A stretch of 64,000 nucleotides of DNA from Rhodocyclales bacterium (GCA_016192435.1 JACPUD010000007.1:1-64000), one strand, 5' to 3'; numbered from the stretch's first letter, positions 26,578 through 35,840 are shown. A program made the numbers and translations. The notes: generated from the sequence alone by a model not told the origin.

Positions 26578-26840
26578 CGCAGCGCGAAACGCTGTTGGAG
26601 TTTCCCTGCGATTTCCCGCTCAAGATCATGGGCGCGAACGACGCGGGTTTCGCGCAGGCGATCGCAGACGTGGTGCTCCGGCATGCGCCGGATTTCGATG
26701 TCGCGACCATGGAAATGCGTGCCTCGAAAGCCGGCAACTACTTGTCGCTGACCTGCACCGTGCGCGCCGTCTCGCAGGCCCAGCTCGATGCGCTTTACCG
26801 CGAACTGACGGCGCATGCGATGGTGAAAGTGGTCTTGTGA
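26574..26840 (+). CDS. DUF493 family protein (YbeD-like)
   Basis: This 88-residue protein is YbeD-like, with LEFPCDFPLKIMGANDAGFAQA near the start and SKAGNYLSLTCTVRA in the middle (an ACT-like ferredoxin fold). In many proteobacteria it lies between dacA and lipB, as here. It is proposed to be an allosteric or regulatory domain; the partner is unknown. It overlaps dat and lipB by 4 bp each. Confidence 0.85.
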   Translation: MTQRETLLEFPCDFPLKIMGANDAGFAQAIADVVLRHAPDFDVATMEMRASKAGNYLSLTCTVRAVSQAQLDALYRELTAHAMVKVVL

Positions 26841-27469
26841 AAGTTAGGGAACTGGGTCGCGTCGATTACGCGGCGACCTTCGCCGCGATGCAGGAATTCA
26901 CCGCCGCGCGCGCCGCCGACACACCGGACGAACTCTGGGTCTGCGAGCATCCGCCGGTGTTCACCCAGGGCCTGTCGGGCAAGCCCGAGCATCTGCTGCG
27001 CAACATCGGTATCCCCGTGGTGCAGATCGACCGCGGCGGCCAGATCACCTACCACGGCCCCGGCCAGGCGGTGGTCTACCTGTTGCTCGACCTGCGCCGG
27101 CGCGAGATCACGGTGCGCGGCCTGGTCAATCGCATCGAACAGGCGGTGATCGACCTGCTGGCCACGTACGGCATCGCGGCGCAGCGCCGCGAGGGCGCGC
27201 CCGGCGTCTATGTCGGCGATGCCAAGATCGCCGCGCTGGGGCTGCGCATCAAGCACGGCTGCAGCTACCACGGCGTTTCGCTGAATGTGGACATGGACCT
27301 GGCGCCCTACGCCGCGATCAACCCTTGCGGCTACGAGGGCATGGCCGTCACCCAGTTGCGTGCGTGTTTGCCACAATGGCGCGGCGTGGAAGAAACTGCG
27401 ATAGTGGGCAAGGCCCTGGCCGACGCATTGGTCGACCAATTGGCCCGGCAACTGGACGAATCGACATGA
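26837..27469 (+). CDS. lipB: Octanoyl-[ACP]:protein N-octanoyltransferase
   Basis: This 210-residue LipB starts at GTG 26837 inside the preceding stop. It moves octanoyl from ACP to lipoyl domains, the first step of de novo lipoate synthesis. Motifs are [49 protein letters not shown] with the catalytic Lys, and NPCGYEG with the catalytic Cys. LipA follows with a 4 bp overlap. Confidence 0.95.
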   Translation: MKVRELGRVDYAATFAAMQEFTAARAADTPDELWVCEHPPVFTQGLSGKPEHLLRNIGIPVVQIDRGGQITYHGPGQAVVYLLLDLRRREITVRGLVNRIEQAVIDLLATYGIAAQRREGAPGVYVGDAKIAALGLRIKHGCSYHGVSLNVDMDLAPYAAINPCGYEGMAVTQLRACLPQWRGVEETAIVGKALADALVDQLARQLDEST

Positions 27470-28407
27470 CGACGAAGCAAAAGGGCGAAGCCAAGACTGC
27501 GCGCATCCCGATCAAGGTGGTGCCGGCGGCAACGGCCCTGAAGAAACCCGACTGGATCCGCGTCAAGGCCGGCAGCAGCGCGGGCCGCTTCGGCGAGATC
27601 AAGCAGATCCTGCGCGAACACCATCTGCATACGGTGTGCGAGGAAGCCACCTGCCCCAACATCGGTGAATGCTTCGGCAAGGGCACGGCCACCTTCATGA
27701 TCCTCGGCGACTTGTGCACCCGGCGCTGCCCCTTCTGCGACGTCGGCCACGGCAAGCCGCTGCCGCCGGATGCGGCAGAGCCGGAAAAGCTCGCGCGCAC
27801 CATCGCCGCGATGCAGCTCAAGTACGTCGTCATCACCAGCGTCGATCGCGACGACCTGCGCGACGGCGGCGCCCAGCACTTCGCCGACTGCATCGCAAAA
27901 ATCCGCGAGTTGTCGCCGGGGACCAAGATCGAAATCCTGGTGCCGGATTTCCGCGGCCGGCTGGATATCGCGCTCGACATCCTCGCCCGCAACCCGCCCG
28001 ACGTGATGAACCACAACATGGAAACCGTGCCGCGCCTCTACAAGCAGGCGCGCCCCGGCGCCGACTACGAAAATTCGCTGCAATTGTTGAAGGCCTTCAG
28101 GGCGCGCGTGCCGGGCGTGCCGACCAAATCGGGCCTGATGGTGGGCCTCGGCGAAACCGACGAGGAAATTCTCGACACGCTGCGCGACCTGCGCGCCCAC
28201 GAGGTCGAGATGCTGACCATCGGCCAGTACCTGGCGCCTTCCGGCCATCACCTGCCGGTGCTGCGCTACGTGCATCCCGACATCTTCGCCATGTACGCGC
28301 GCGAAGCCACCGCGATGGGCTTCACCCACGCTGCCTCGGCGCCGCTGGTCAGGTCGAGCTACCACGCCGACCAGCAGGCGCACGGCGCCGGAGTTGCCGG
28401 CACCTGA
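27466..28407 (+). CDS. lipA: Lipoyl synthase
   Basis: This 313-residue radical-SAM enzyme inserts two sulfurs into the octanoyl chain. The auxiliary cluster cysteines are Cys58, Cys63 and Cys69 ([12 protein letters not shown]) and the SAM cluster is Cys84-x3-Cys88-x2-Cys91 (CTRRCPFC). The C-terminal RSSYHA includes the serine that ligates the auxiliary cluster. It is the last gene of the operon, followed by a hairpin. Confidence 0.97.
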   Translation: MTTKQKGEAKTARIPIKVVPAATALKKPDWIRVKAGSSAGRFGEIKQILREHHLHTVCEEATCPNIGECFGKGTATFMILGDLCTRRCPFCDVGHGKPLPPDAAEPEKLARTIAAMQLKYVVITSVDRDDLRDGGAQHFADCIAKIRELSPGTKIEILVPDFRGRLDIALDILARNPPDVMNHNMETVPRLYKQARPGADYENSLQLLKAFRARVPGVPTKSGLMVGLGETDEEILDTLRDLRAHEVEMLTIGQYLAPSGHHLPVLRYVHPDIFAMYAREATAMGFTHAASAPLVRSSYHADQQAHGAGVAGT

Positions 28408-28416
28408 GAGTTATGT

Positions 28417-28433
28417 CCCCGGCGGAGCCGGGG
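28417..28433. terminator. Hairpin between convergent lipA and the acyltransferase fusion gene
   Basis: CCCCGGC (28417-28423) pairs with GCCGGGG (28427-28433) around a 3-nt loop. No T tract follows, so it is a weak intrinsic terminator at best. It lies 10 bp past the lipA stop. Confidence 0.45.
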
Positions 28434-28473
28434 CCGGTATCCCTTGCGGATGGCGCTGGCGGGACGGCGAGCG

Positions 28474-30348
28474 CTAGGCGAAATCGCCGCGCAAGGCGGC
28501 GACGTCCGTTTGCAGGCGTTCCGGCAAGGCCTCCGCGGCGTGCACCGCGGCGCCGATGACCAGTTCGATGCGCGAGAACACGCCGCGGCGGAAGGGCCGG
28601 GTCATCGCCGGGCCGTCCTTGCGCGAGAAGAAGCTGCCCCACAGGCCGCGCAGGGCCATCGGCACCACGGGCACCGGGTTGCGCGCGAGGATGCGCGTGA
28701 TGCCCGGGCGGAAGGGGTTGATCTTGCCGTCGGCGGTGATCTTGCCCTCGGGAAAGATGCCGATCAGATCGCCGGCGTCGAGCGCCTTGCCGACTTCGTC
28801 GAAGGCTCGCTCCATCATCGCCGGATCTTCCTTGGCCGAGGCGATCGGGATGGCCTTGCTGGTGCGGAAGACGAAATTCAGCACGGGCCAGCGGAAGATG
28901 CCGTGGTCCATGACGAAGCGGATCGGACGCCGGCAGGCCGCCATGATCACCAGCGCATCGACGAAGGAAACGTGGTTGCAGACGATCACCGCCGGGCCCT
29001 CGTCGGGCACCTGGTCGAGATTTTCGACGCGCACGCGATACACGCTGTGGATCAGCATCCAGACCACGAAGCGCAGCAGGAATTCGGGCACCAGGCCGTA
29101 GATGAACACCGCCACCGCGGCGTTGCACAGCGCCGCCACGGCGAACAGCATCGGGATGGTCAGCCCGGCGGCGAGCATGCCGGCGGCACAGAGCGCGCCG
29201 ACCACCATGAACAGCGCGTTCATGATGTTGTTGGCGGCGATGATGCGGGCGCCGTGCTCCGGGTTCGAGCGCTGCTGCACCAGGGCGTAGAGCGGCACGA
29301 TGAAGAAGCCGCCGAAGATGCCGAGCAGGGCCAGGTCGAGCAGCACGCGCCAGGTCGCGCCCTGTGCCAGCAGCGCCAGCGCGCCGAGGCCGGCTGCCGG
29401 CGCGGCGGGAGAAGCCAGCGCGAGGTCGAGGGCGAACAGCGTCATGCCGATCGAGCCCAGCGGTACCAGGCCCAGTTCGACGCGGCGCGCCGAGAGTTTT
29501 TCGCAGTGCAGCGAACCGATGCCGATGCCGAAGGTGAAGGTGGCCAGCAGCAGGGTCACCGCGGTCTCGCTGCCGCCGAGTACATTTTTCGTATAGGCGG
29601 GAAACTGGGCGAGGAACAGCGCGCCGAACAGCCAGAACCACGAAATCCCCATGATGGACAGGAACACGGTCTGGTTCTCGCGCGCGAAGCGGATGTTGCG
29701 CCAGGTCTCGGTCAGCGGATTGATGCTGATCGCAAGAGTTGGCGCTGGCGGCACGGCGAGCGGAATTGCGCGCGAGGCGATATAGCCGGCGACGGCGATC
29801 GCCAGCCCGACGCCGGTGATCCAGGCCGTGCCGCCTTCGCTACCGGCCAGCAGCCCGCCGAGGAGCGTCCCGACCAGGATGGCGATGAAGGTGCCGGCCT
29901 CGATCAGCGCGTTGCCGCCGACCAGCTCCTCGCTCTTCAGGTGCTGCGGCAGGATCGCGTACTTCACGGGGCCGAACAGCGTCGAATGCAGGCCGAGCAG
30001 GAACAGGCTGGCGAACAGCACCGCAATGCTGTGCAGCTCAAGGCCGATGCCGGCCACGATCACGATGGCTATCTCCAGCAGCTTGACCATTTGCGCCAGG
30101 CGCGACTTGTCGTACTTGTCGGCGAGCTGCCCCGCCGTCGCCGAAAACAGGAAAAAGGGCAGGATGAAGATGCCCGCCGCGAGATTGGCCAGCAGTTCCG
30201 GCTTGAGCGTGGTCCAGCTCGCGGCCTGGAAGGTCAGCAGCACGACCATGGCGTTCTTCAGCACGTTGTCGTTGAGCGCGCCGAGAAACTGGGTGACGAA
30301 CAGGGGGGCGAAGCGGCGCGCGCGCAGCAGGCCGGACTGGGTACTCAT
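28474..30348 (-). CDS. MFS lysophospholipid transporter fused to acyltransferase
   Basis: This 624-residue protein has two parts. Residues about 1-410 are a 12-helix major-facilitator transporter of the LplT type (APLFVTQFLGALNDNVLKNAMVVLL; ALIEAGTFIAILVGTLLGG). Residues about 430-620 are a PlsC-like 1-acyl-glycerophosphate acyltransferase (VIVCNHVSFVDALV with the HX4D-like NHVSFVD, FRTSKAIPIASAKEDP, IGIFPEGKIT). Enterobacteria have LplT and Aas separately; here transporter and acyltransferase are fused, suggesting uptake and re-acylation of lysophospholipids. Aas's ligase domain is missing. A copy of the dispersed repeat encodes PPAPTLA in the linker (29732-29758). Confidence 0.85.
   Translation of the reverse strand: MSTQSGLLRARRFAPLFVTQFLGALNDNVLKNAMVVLLTFQAASWTTLKPELLANLAAGIFILPFFLFSATAGQLADKYDKSRLAQMVKLLEIAIVIVAGIGLELHSIAVLFASLFLLGLHSTLFGPVKYAILPQHLKSEELVGGNALIEAGTFIAILVGTLLGGLLAGSEGGTAWITGVGLAIAVAGYIASRAIPLAVPPAPTLAISINPLTETWRNIRFARENQTVFLSIMGISWFWLFGALFLAQFPAYTKNVLGGSETAVTLLLATFTFGIGIGSLHCEKLSARRVELGLVPLGSIGMTLFALDLALASPAAPAAGLGALALLAQGATWRVLLDLALLGIFGGFFIVPLYALVQQRSNPEHGARIIAANNIMNALFMVVGALCAAGMLAAGLTIPMLFAVAALCNAAVAVFIYGLVPEFLLRFVVWMLIHSVYRVRVENLDQVPDEGPAVIVCNHVSFVDALVIMAACRRPIRFVMDHGIFRWPVLNFVFRTSKAIPIASAKEDPAMMERAFDEVGKALDAGDLIGIFPEGKITADGKINPFRPGITRILARNPVPVVPMALRGLWGSFFSRKDGPAMTRPFRRGVFSRIELVIGAAVHAAEALPERLQTDVAALRGDFA
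29732..29758 (+). repeat. Dispersed repeat inside the MFS-acyltransferase gene
   Basis: GCAAGAGTTGGCGCTGGCGG followed by CACGGCG lies on the strand opposite to the gene, so here the coding strand carries the reverse complement, giving VPPAPTLA in a cytoplasmic loop. Confidence 0.6.
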
Positions 30349-30426
30349 CGAGAATAATCCTCAAGGCGTGGCGTTGGTGGGGCCAATTGTCGCAGGAATG
30401 ACCAAGGCCGTGAACAGTAATGCCGA

Positions 30427-31305
30427 TCAGATAGCGACGGCGCCGCGCCACGGCGCACGCGCGGCCGGCAGCGTGCGCAGACGCAGCGGCGCGGCGCCGA
30501 GGCCGGACCGCTCGATCCAGGCGAACACCGAGTCGACCGTGACGGTGTCGATCTGCCCGGCCATGCGCCGCCCAAAGGGATGGTCGTCGAAGGCGATGTG
30601 CGTCGACGATACGCGCGCACCGAGGCGCGTCAGGGAAGAAATCTGCAGCGTGGTCGGCCGGTAGTCGTGGGCACGCAGCCAGTCGCGCGCCGCCGCGCGG
30701 CTGATGACAGCGGAATCAGCCAGCAGCGCCAGGGTTTCAATCGCCCACTGGTTGCTTTGCTGGTAGGGCCCCGACCAGGGGTAGGCGAGCATGTTGTAGC
30801 GCGGCTCGTGCAGCGCGGTCAGCGCCGCGTCGTCCGTGAGCCGCTGCGGCAGGTCCGCGGCGATGCCGGACTTCAGCACCACCACCCCGGCTTCATGGGC
30901 GTAGAGACCGTCGCCGAAAAATTCGGCCAGGCCCTGCCGGTACAGCGCACTGCGGCTGCTGCCGCACTGGTTCAGCTTATGCACCACGCGCCAGGCGCCG
31001 CGGCCGTCGAGCGCTTCGTCATCGCGATAGGCGATGCCCAGATGCGAATAACGCAGGCCGTACTGGCTCAGATCCTGCCCGGCGCGCGCGATCAACACCA
31101 CCTTGCTGCCGTCGCGCCGGGCCATCGCGTCGAGTTGCTCGGCGACGCTGGCCGCCAGCGCGAGATCGCGCCGGATCGAATCGAGGCTGGGCCGGCGCGG
31201 CTCGCAGTTCTGTCCGGCCAGCGCCGCGCCGGCGAAGATGATCGCCGCCAGCGCCGCCAACAGGACGCGGCCCAGGCCGCGCAGGAATCGGGGGGCGGGT
31301 TTCAT
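30427..31305 (-). CDS. DUF2145 family exported protein
   Basis: This 292-residue protein with a signal peptide (VLLAALAAIIFAGAALAGQ) starts at ATG 31305. DUF2145 landmarks are ARAGQDLSQYGLRYSHLGIAYRD, HKLNQCGSSRSALYRQGLAEFF and PYQQSNQWAIETLA. Two conserved cysteines (Cys near 33 and Cys in NQCGSS) may form a disulfide. The RYSHLG and NCNQW-like pattern suggests a cysteine/histidine hydrolase fold, but function is unknown. It overlaps the membrane protein upstream by one base. Confidence 0.8.
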   Translation of the reverse strand: MKPAPRFLRGLGRVLLAALAAIIFAGAALAGQNCEPRRPSLDSIRRDLALAASVAEQLDAMARRDGSKVVLIARAGQDLSQYGLRYSHLGIAYRDDEALDGRGAWRVVHKLNQCGSSRSALYRQGLAEFFGDGLYAHEAGVVVLKSGIAADLPQRLTDDAALTALHEPRYNMLAYPWSGPYQQSNQWAIETLALLADSAVISRAAARDWLRAHDYRPTTLQISSLTRLGARVSSTHIAFDDHPFGRRMAGQIDTVTVDSVFAWIERSGLGAAPLRLRTLPAARAPWRGAVAI

Positions 31306-31748
31306 CACCGTACCCTTTCGTTGTAGAGCAGCGACTCGCCCAGGGCATTGGGCACCAGGCAGATCACCTCGCCGGCCACCGAGAGCAGCCAGCCGGCGGC
31401 GATGGCGGTCACCGAAATCGCGGTGCCGGCCACCACCAGCGAGGCCGCGGCGGCTTCGCCCGAAAAGCGCAGGCTCGCGGTGGCGCCGTCCGAGACGCGG
31501 CGCAGCAGCCAGACCGTGCCGCTGGCCGAGGCCTCGACCGCGACCACGGTCAGCATGGCACCCGCGCTGAGGATCATCACGGGTGCGGCGCTTAAAACCG
31601 CGACCGGCAGCGACAGCGAAAGGCTGGAGGCGCCGCTGGCGTCGGCACCATGGGCATGCGTCGGCGAGGTCAGCAGTGCGGCAGCGGGGGCGAGCGCGAT
31701 GCCGATCAGGGCGCGCAAGGCGCGGCGGCGGAATGTGGCGTGTGTCAT
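31305..31748 (-). CDS. Exported or membrane protein of unknown function
   Basis: This 147-residue protein has a cleavable-type signal (ALRALIGIALAPAAALLTSPTHAHG) and two more hydrophobic stretches (LPVAVLSAAPVMILSAGAMLTVVAV and AAAASLVVAGTAISVTAIAAGWLL). A DUF2145 gene follows with a one-base overlap, so the two are presumably made together. Homologues of this small protein often sit beside DUF2145 genes, but I do not recognise a named family. Confidence 0.65.
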   Translation of the reverse strand: MTHATFRRRALRALIGIALAPAAALLTSPTHAHGADASGASSLSLSLPVAVLSAAPVMILSAGAMLTVVAVEASASGTVWLLRRVSDGATASLRFSGEAAAASLVVAGTAISVTAIAAGWLLSVAGEVICLVPNALGESLLYNERVR

Positions 31749-31775
31749 GAGCGTCTCCTTTGGTGGGCGCAGGGT

Positions 31776-32249
31776 TCAGTGGTTGGCGCCAGCGGCTTCG
31801 CCGGCGGGCAGGACAAGGCCGGGTTCCTGCGCGCGTTCGAGCCGCTCGGCCTCGTAGCCGTCGCGCAGGGTCTTGGCCAGCGTGAAGGCCGAGGAGATCA
31901 GGTAGAGCCAGCTCACCAGCAGGTAGGCCTTCCAGGTCGGGCTGATCTCCATGCGCCACAGGCCCCAGGCGGTGAGCGCCATCGACAGGGCGAAGCCGCC
32001 CCAGACCACCATGGACCACAGCGGCGTGTCGGATGGCGCAAGGGCGTTGTCGCGCACGTACTTGGACAGCGCGAAGGCCGCGGAGAGGCAGAAGAAATAG
32101 CCCATGACCATGAAGGCGCGGTCGAGGTCGCCGCCCGGCAGCCAGGCCAGGCCGCTGCCGCAGACCAGCACGGCGATGCCGAAGGAAATCCAGACCTGCA
32201 GGCGCCAGGCGCCGGTGTCGCGTTGCATGATGCGTACGGTGTTTTCCAT
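31776..32249 (-). CDS. YiaA/YiaB-type two-helix membrane protein
   Basis: This 157-residue inner-membrane protein contains two YiaAB two-helix units: WRLQVWISFGIAVLVCGSGLAWL with MVMGYFFCLSAAFALSKYVRDN, then PLWSMVVWGGFALSMALTAWGL with AYLLVSWLYLISSAFTLAKTLRD. The second helix of each unit ends in the family's K-x2-RD signature. ATG 32249 follows AAGGAGCACATC, a good ribosome-binding site. Function is unknown. Confidence 0.8.
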   Translation of the reverse strand: MENTVRIMQRDTGAWRLQVWISFGIAVLVCGSGLAWLPGGDLDRAFMVMGYFFCLSAAFALSKYVRDNALAPSDTPLWSMVVWGGFALSMALTAWGLWRMEISPTWKAYLLVSWLYLISSAFTLAKTLRDGYEAERLERAQEPGLVLPAGEAAGANH

Positions 32250-32270
32250 GATGTGCTCCTTGGTCGAATG

Positions 32271-32303
32271 TCGGGTGACGGGTGTCGGGTGACGGGTGAC
32301 GGG
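32271..32303. repeat. Short tandem repeat, 14-bp unit
   Basis: TCGGGTGACGGGTG occurs twice in tandem (32271-32284 and 32285-32298), followed by ACGGG. It lies in the 5' region of the YiaA-type gene, between its start and the divergent XRE regulator. It may be a slippage product. Confidence 0.6.
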
Positions 32304-32411
32304 CGCATCATCGGCAGGGCGCGTCGGCGGTACAAGCAAAGGCGACGATGTGCCATTTATCTCGACTTGTAGTATCGTTTGCGGCTACTTTTTCCCGGTA
32401 TTGTCAATGTC

Positions 32412-33155
32412 ATGAGCACCACCGCCGACCTGCTTGCGCTGCTCAAGAGCGAACTCAAGACCGCCGGCATCACCTATGCCGTGGTCGCCGAACGCCTCGG
32501 CATGGCCGAATCCAGCGTCAAGCGCATGTTCGCCAAAGGCGGCGACATGCCGCTGTCGCGTATCGACGATATCTGCCGCATCATCAACCTCGATTTCGCC
32601 GACCTCGCCCGCCGCGTCGCCGATACCCAGCCGCTGATGCTGGAACTGACCCTGGCGCAGGAAAGGGCCGTGGTCGCCGACCGCACGCTGCTGGTGGTGG
32701 CGATCTGCGTCATGAGCCAGGTGCCGGCCGAGGAGATCCTCGCCACCTACGATCTCACCGAGGCGAAGCTGGTCAAGGCGCTGGCGCAGCTCGACCGCAT
32801 CGGCATCATCGACCTGCGACCCGGCAACCGCTACCGGCTCAAGGTGGCCAAGGGCTTCCGCTGGCTACCGCACGGCCCGGTAATGGAGTTCTTCCGCAAG
32901 GAGGTGTTGCACGACTATTTCGCCGGCGGCTTCGACGGCGAATCCGAAATGCTGATGGTGGTGCATGGCGAGATCGGCCGCGGCCTGGCCAATTCCTTCC
33001 GCGAGCGCCTGCTGCGCGTCGGCCAGGATTTTTCCAACCAGCACCTGGCCGACCAGAAGCTGCCGGCCGAGCAGCGCCGCCCCTACACCATCGTCATCGG
33101 CATGCGTTCCTGGCTGATGGCGGCGCTGGCGGACATGCAGCGGCGCAAGGCTTGA
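32412..33155 (+). CDS. XRE-family helix-turn-helix regulator with C-terminal sensor-like domain
   Basis: This 247-residue protein has an N-terminal HTH of the Cro/CI type (LKTAGITYAVVAERLGMAESSVKRMF, about residues 12-40). A ~170-residue domain follows that includes a winged-helix-like stretch (VPAEEILATYDLTEAKLVKALAQLDRIGIIDLRPGNRYRL) and a C-terminal part of unknown function (FLRKEVLHDYF; PYTIVIGMRSWL). It is divergent from the YiaA-type gene, so it may regulate it. Its last 62 bp overlap the end of the convergent ceramidase-like gene. Confidence 0.75.
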   Translation: MSTTADLLALLKSELKTAGITYAVVAERLGMAESSVKRMFAKGGDMPLSRIDDICRIINLDFADLARRVADTQPLMLELTLAQERAVVADRTLLVVAICVMSQVPAEEILATYDLTEAKLVKALAQLDRIGIIDLRPGNRYRLKVAKGFRWLPHGPVMEFFRKEVLHDYFAGGFDGESEMLMVVHGEIGRGLANSFRERLLRVGQDFSNQHLADQKLPAEQRRPYTIVIGMRSWLMAALADMQRRKA

Positions 33156-33918
33156 TCCCGGTGTGCACCCTGCCTACCAGCCGCGCGACGATCAAGGCGG
33201 CCGCAGCGGTGGCCAGCAGGTGCTTCAGCGTATGGCCGGTGACGGCGCCCAGCGCGGCGGCGATTTCGTGGTCATAGAGTTCGGCGAACTTGGCGACGAC
33301 ATAGATGGCCAGGGCCGCGCCGAAGGCCAGGCGGTCGGCGCCGGGTGCCTGGTACAGCCACTGCCAGAGCGGGATCAGCAGGATCGGCAGGACCTGCAGC
33401 AGCAGATAGGGGCGCAGGTCGCCGTTGCCCGTGCCGCCCACCAAGTCCGTGAAATACCACCAGGCGACGCTGGCGGCCGCGGCCGGCGCGAGCCAGGCGA
33501 CGAAAATCCGGCTTTGCTTGCGCTGCACCTCGCCCCAGACGCCGGCCAGCAAGCCGGCACAGGCCAGGGCGATCGGCAGGCGGTCCCAGACCAGGCTGGC
33601 GTTGTCGGGCGCGAGGTGATACCAGGACGAGCCCAGCGCGGTCAGCAACAGCCCGACCAGGAACAGCCGGTAGCCGGCCCAGCCCAGGCGCAGGTCGGGA
33701 TGCGCGCGCAGCGGAGCGAGCCTGATCCAGCCCCAGAGCGCCACCAGCGCGAAGCCGAGATTGGACGTCACGTCGCAAAAGTGGGGAACGCCGAAACGCA
33801 GCGTCTGGTCGGCGAAGTCGTGATATCCGGCGGGCTGATGAATCGGGCCATGGAACAGGGCGGCCCCCGCCAGCAGGATCGTGACGAGCGTCGGAAGATG
33901 TCGGTGCAGGGTTTTCAT
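33094..33918 (-). CDS. Ceramidase-like membrane protein (CREST superfamily)
   Basis: This 274-residue protein has seven or more hydrophobic helices. The CREST/alkaline ceramidase pattern is visible: FCDVTSNLGFALVALWG (Ser-Asn after Asp), SSWYHLAPDNASLVWDRLPIA (Ser, His, Asp), and AVTGHTLKHLLATAA (His-x3-His). Those His and Asp residues bind zinc in the superfamily. The exact substrate is unknown; membrane-lipid hydrolysis is inferred. The C-terminal ~25 residues, rich in Pro, Ala and Cys, are encoded where the gene overlaps the convergent XRE regulator. Confidence 0.72.
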   Translation of the reverse strand: MKTLHRHLPTLVTILLAGAALFHGPIHQPAGYHDFADQTLRFGVPHFCDVTSNLGFALVALWGWIRLAPLRAHPDLRLGWAGYRLFLVGLLLTALGSSWYHLAPDNASLVWDRLPIALACAGLLAGVWGEVQRKQSRIFVAWLAPAAAASVAWWYFTDLVGGTGNGDLRPYLLLQVLPILLIPLWQWLYQAPGADRLAFGAALAIYVVAKFAELYDHEIAAALGAVTGHTLKHLLATAAAALIVARLVGRVHTGIKPCAAACPPAPPSARNACR

Positions 33919-34104
33919 GATGTTCTCCGGAATGCAAGCGTAGCCAGAATGCGTCCCGCCGGCTAGCCGGTAAACCGCCGGCGGCAAAGGCGCAGCGCCC
34001 GCCACCCGGGGTATCGGCCGCCGATACCGCGCCGGCCAAGCCGCTGCTGACGGCAGGCAAGGCAAATGCAATAATGGCGGACAACAAAAACGGAGGAGAC
34101 CAGA

Positions 34105-35775
34105 ATGGAAAAGCTGTGGCTGAAACAGTATCCCGCCGGCGTACCTGCTGAAATCGACGTCAATCAATACGAGACCGTGTCCCAGGTGCTCGAGGAGTCG
34201 ATGAAGAATTATGCCGCGCGCACGGCCTTCATCTGTATGGGCAAGTCGATCACCTATGCCCAGCTCGATACGCTGTCGCGCAATCTCGGCGCCTGGCTGC
34301 AGTCGCGCGGGCTGGCGCCCGGCGCGCGCGTCGCGCTGATGATGCCCAACATCCTGCAATATCCGGTCTGCGTCGCCGCGGTGCTGCGCGCCGGCTATGT
34401 CGTGGTCAATGTCAATCCGCTGTACACGCCGCGCGAACTCGAACACCAGCTCAAGGACAGCGGCGCCGAAGCCATCGTCATCATCGAGAACTTCGCCACG
34501 ACGCTGCAGAAGGTCGTCGCCAACACGCCCGTCAAGCACGTGGTGGTGGCCGCCATGGGCGACCTGCTGGGCGGGCTCAAGGGCATGATTGTGAATTTCG
34601 TGGTGCGCAAGGTGAAGAAGATGGTGCCGGCGTTTTCGCTGCCGGGTTCCCTGCGCTTCAACGCTGCCGTGGCCCAGGGCGCCGGCATGACGCTGAAGCC
34701 GGTGGCGCGCACGCGCGAAGACGTCGCCTTCCTGCAATACACGGGCGGCACCACCGGCGTCTCGAAGGGCGCCACGCTGCTCAATCGCAACGTGGTCGCC
34801 AACATGCTGCAGGTCGAGGCCTGGATGCAGCCGGCGATCGATACCCACAGCGAAACCCAAAACAACTTCGTCTGCGCCCTGCCCCTGTACCACATCTTCG
34901 CGCTGACGGTGTGCAACATGATCGGCATGCGCACCGGCTCCTGCAACCTGCTGATTCCGAATCCGCGCGACATCCCGGGCTTCGTCAAGGAGCTATCCAC
35001 GTTCAAGTTCAACGTCTTTCCCTGCCTCAACACGCTGTTCAATGCGCTGGCCAACAACCCCGAGTTCGCCAAGCTGGATTTCTCCAGCCTGAAAATCAGC
35101 CTCGGCGGCGGCATGGCGACCCAGCGGCCGGTGGCCGAGCGCTGGGTGGCGCTGACCGGCAGCGCGATCGTCGAAGGCTACGGCCTGTCGGAAACCTCGC
35201 CGGTGGCGACCTGCAACGTCGCCACCCTCAAGGGCTTCACCGGCACCATCGGCCTGCCCTTGCCCTCGACCGAAATCGCGATCCGCGACGAGAACGGCAA
35301 CGACCTGCCGCTCGGCGAATCCGGCGAGATCTGCATCCGCGGTCCGCAGGTGATGGCCGGCTACTGGAACCGCCCCGACGAGACGGCGAACGTCATGACC
35401 GCCGACGGCTTCTTCAAGTCGGGCGATGTCGGCATCATGGACGGCGAAGGCGCTACGCGCATCGTCGATCGCAAGAAGGACATGGTGCTGGTCTCCGGTT
35501 TCAACGTCTATCCGAGCGAAGTCGAGGAGGTGGCGGTCAAGCATCCGGGCGTGCTCGAAGCCGCGGTGATCGGCGTGCCCGACGAGCACTCGGGCGAAGT
35601 CGTCAAGCTGTTCGTGGTCAAGAAGGACCCGGCGCTGACCGAGGCCGCGCTGCAGGACTTCCTCAAGGAACAGCTAACCGGCTACAAGCGGCCGAAGTAC
35701 ATCGAGTTCCGCGCCGACTTGCCGAAGTCGCCGGTAGGCAAGATCCTGCGCCGCGAACTGCGGCCCAAGAGCTGA
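34105..35775 (+). CDS. fadD: Long-chain-fatty-acid-CoA ligase
   Basis: This 556-residue ANL-superfamily acyl-CoA synthetase has the P-loop-like AMP motif YTGGTTGVSKGA, VEGYGLSETSP, and the hinge and FACS motif DGFFKSGDVGIMDGEGATRIVDRKKDMV. The C-terminal LPKSPVGKILRRELR carries the catalytic Lys. It activates fatty acids for beta-oxidation or phospholipid use. A GGAGGAG ribosome-binding site precedes ATG 34105. The length and motifs are those of FadD rather than short-chain ligases. Confidence 0.93.
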   Translation: MEKLWLKQYPAGVPAEIDVNQYETVSQVLEESMKNYAARTAFICMGKSITYAQLDTLSRNLGAWLQSRGLAPGARVALMMPNILQYPVCVAAVLRAGYVVVNVNPLYTPRELEHQLKDSGAEAIVIIENFATTLQKVVANTPVKHVVVAAMGDLLGGLKGMIVNFVVRKVKKMVPAFSLPGSLRFNAAVAQGAGMTLKPVARTREDVAFLQYTGGTTGVSKGATLLNRNVVANMLQVEAWMQPAIDTHSETQNNFVCALPLYHIFALTVCNMIGMRTGSCNLLIPNPRDIPGFVKELSTFKFNVFPCLNTLFNALANNPEFAKLDFSSLKISLGGGMATQRPVAERWVALTGSAIVEGYGLSETSPVATCNVATLKGFTGTIGLPLPSTEIAIRDENGNDLPLGESGEICIRGPQVMAGYWNRPDETANVMTADGFFKSGDVGIMDGEGATRIVDRKKDMVLVSGFNVYPSEVEEVAVKHPGVLEAAVIGVPDEHSGEVVKLFVVKKDPALTEAALQDFLKEQLTGYKRPKYIEFRADLPKSPVGKILRRELRPKS

Positions 35776-35782
35776 CGCCCGC

Positions 35783-35808
35783 GCGCCGCTGCCCACGGGC
35801 GGCGGCGC
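35783..35808. terminator. Hairpin after fadD
   Basis: GCGCCGC (35783-35789) pairs with GCGGCGC (35802-35808), extended by GCCC/GGGC around an AC loop with one T-G step. It starts eight bases after the fadD stop. There is no T tract. Confidence 0.4.
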
Positions 35809-35840
35809 ATAATCAAGCCTCCATTCGCGAGAAACCGACC

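Noticed and set aside
31306-32019. Upstream extension of the DUF2145 frame beyond 31305
   Set aside because: The extension covers the gene for the exported protein and YiaA in another frame; the signal peptide fixes the start at 31305.
32379-32411. Longer start for the XRE regulator (TTG at 32379)
   Set aside because: The added residues (RLLFPGIVNV) precede a typical HTH start at ATG 32412 and have no ribosome-binding site support.
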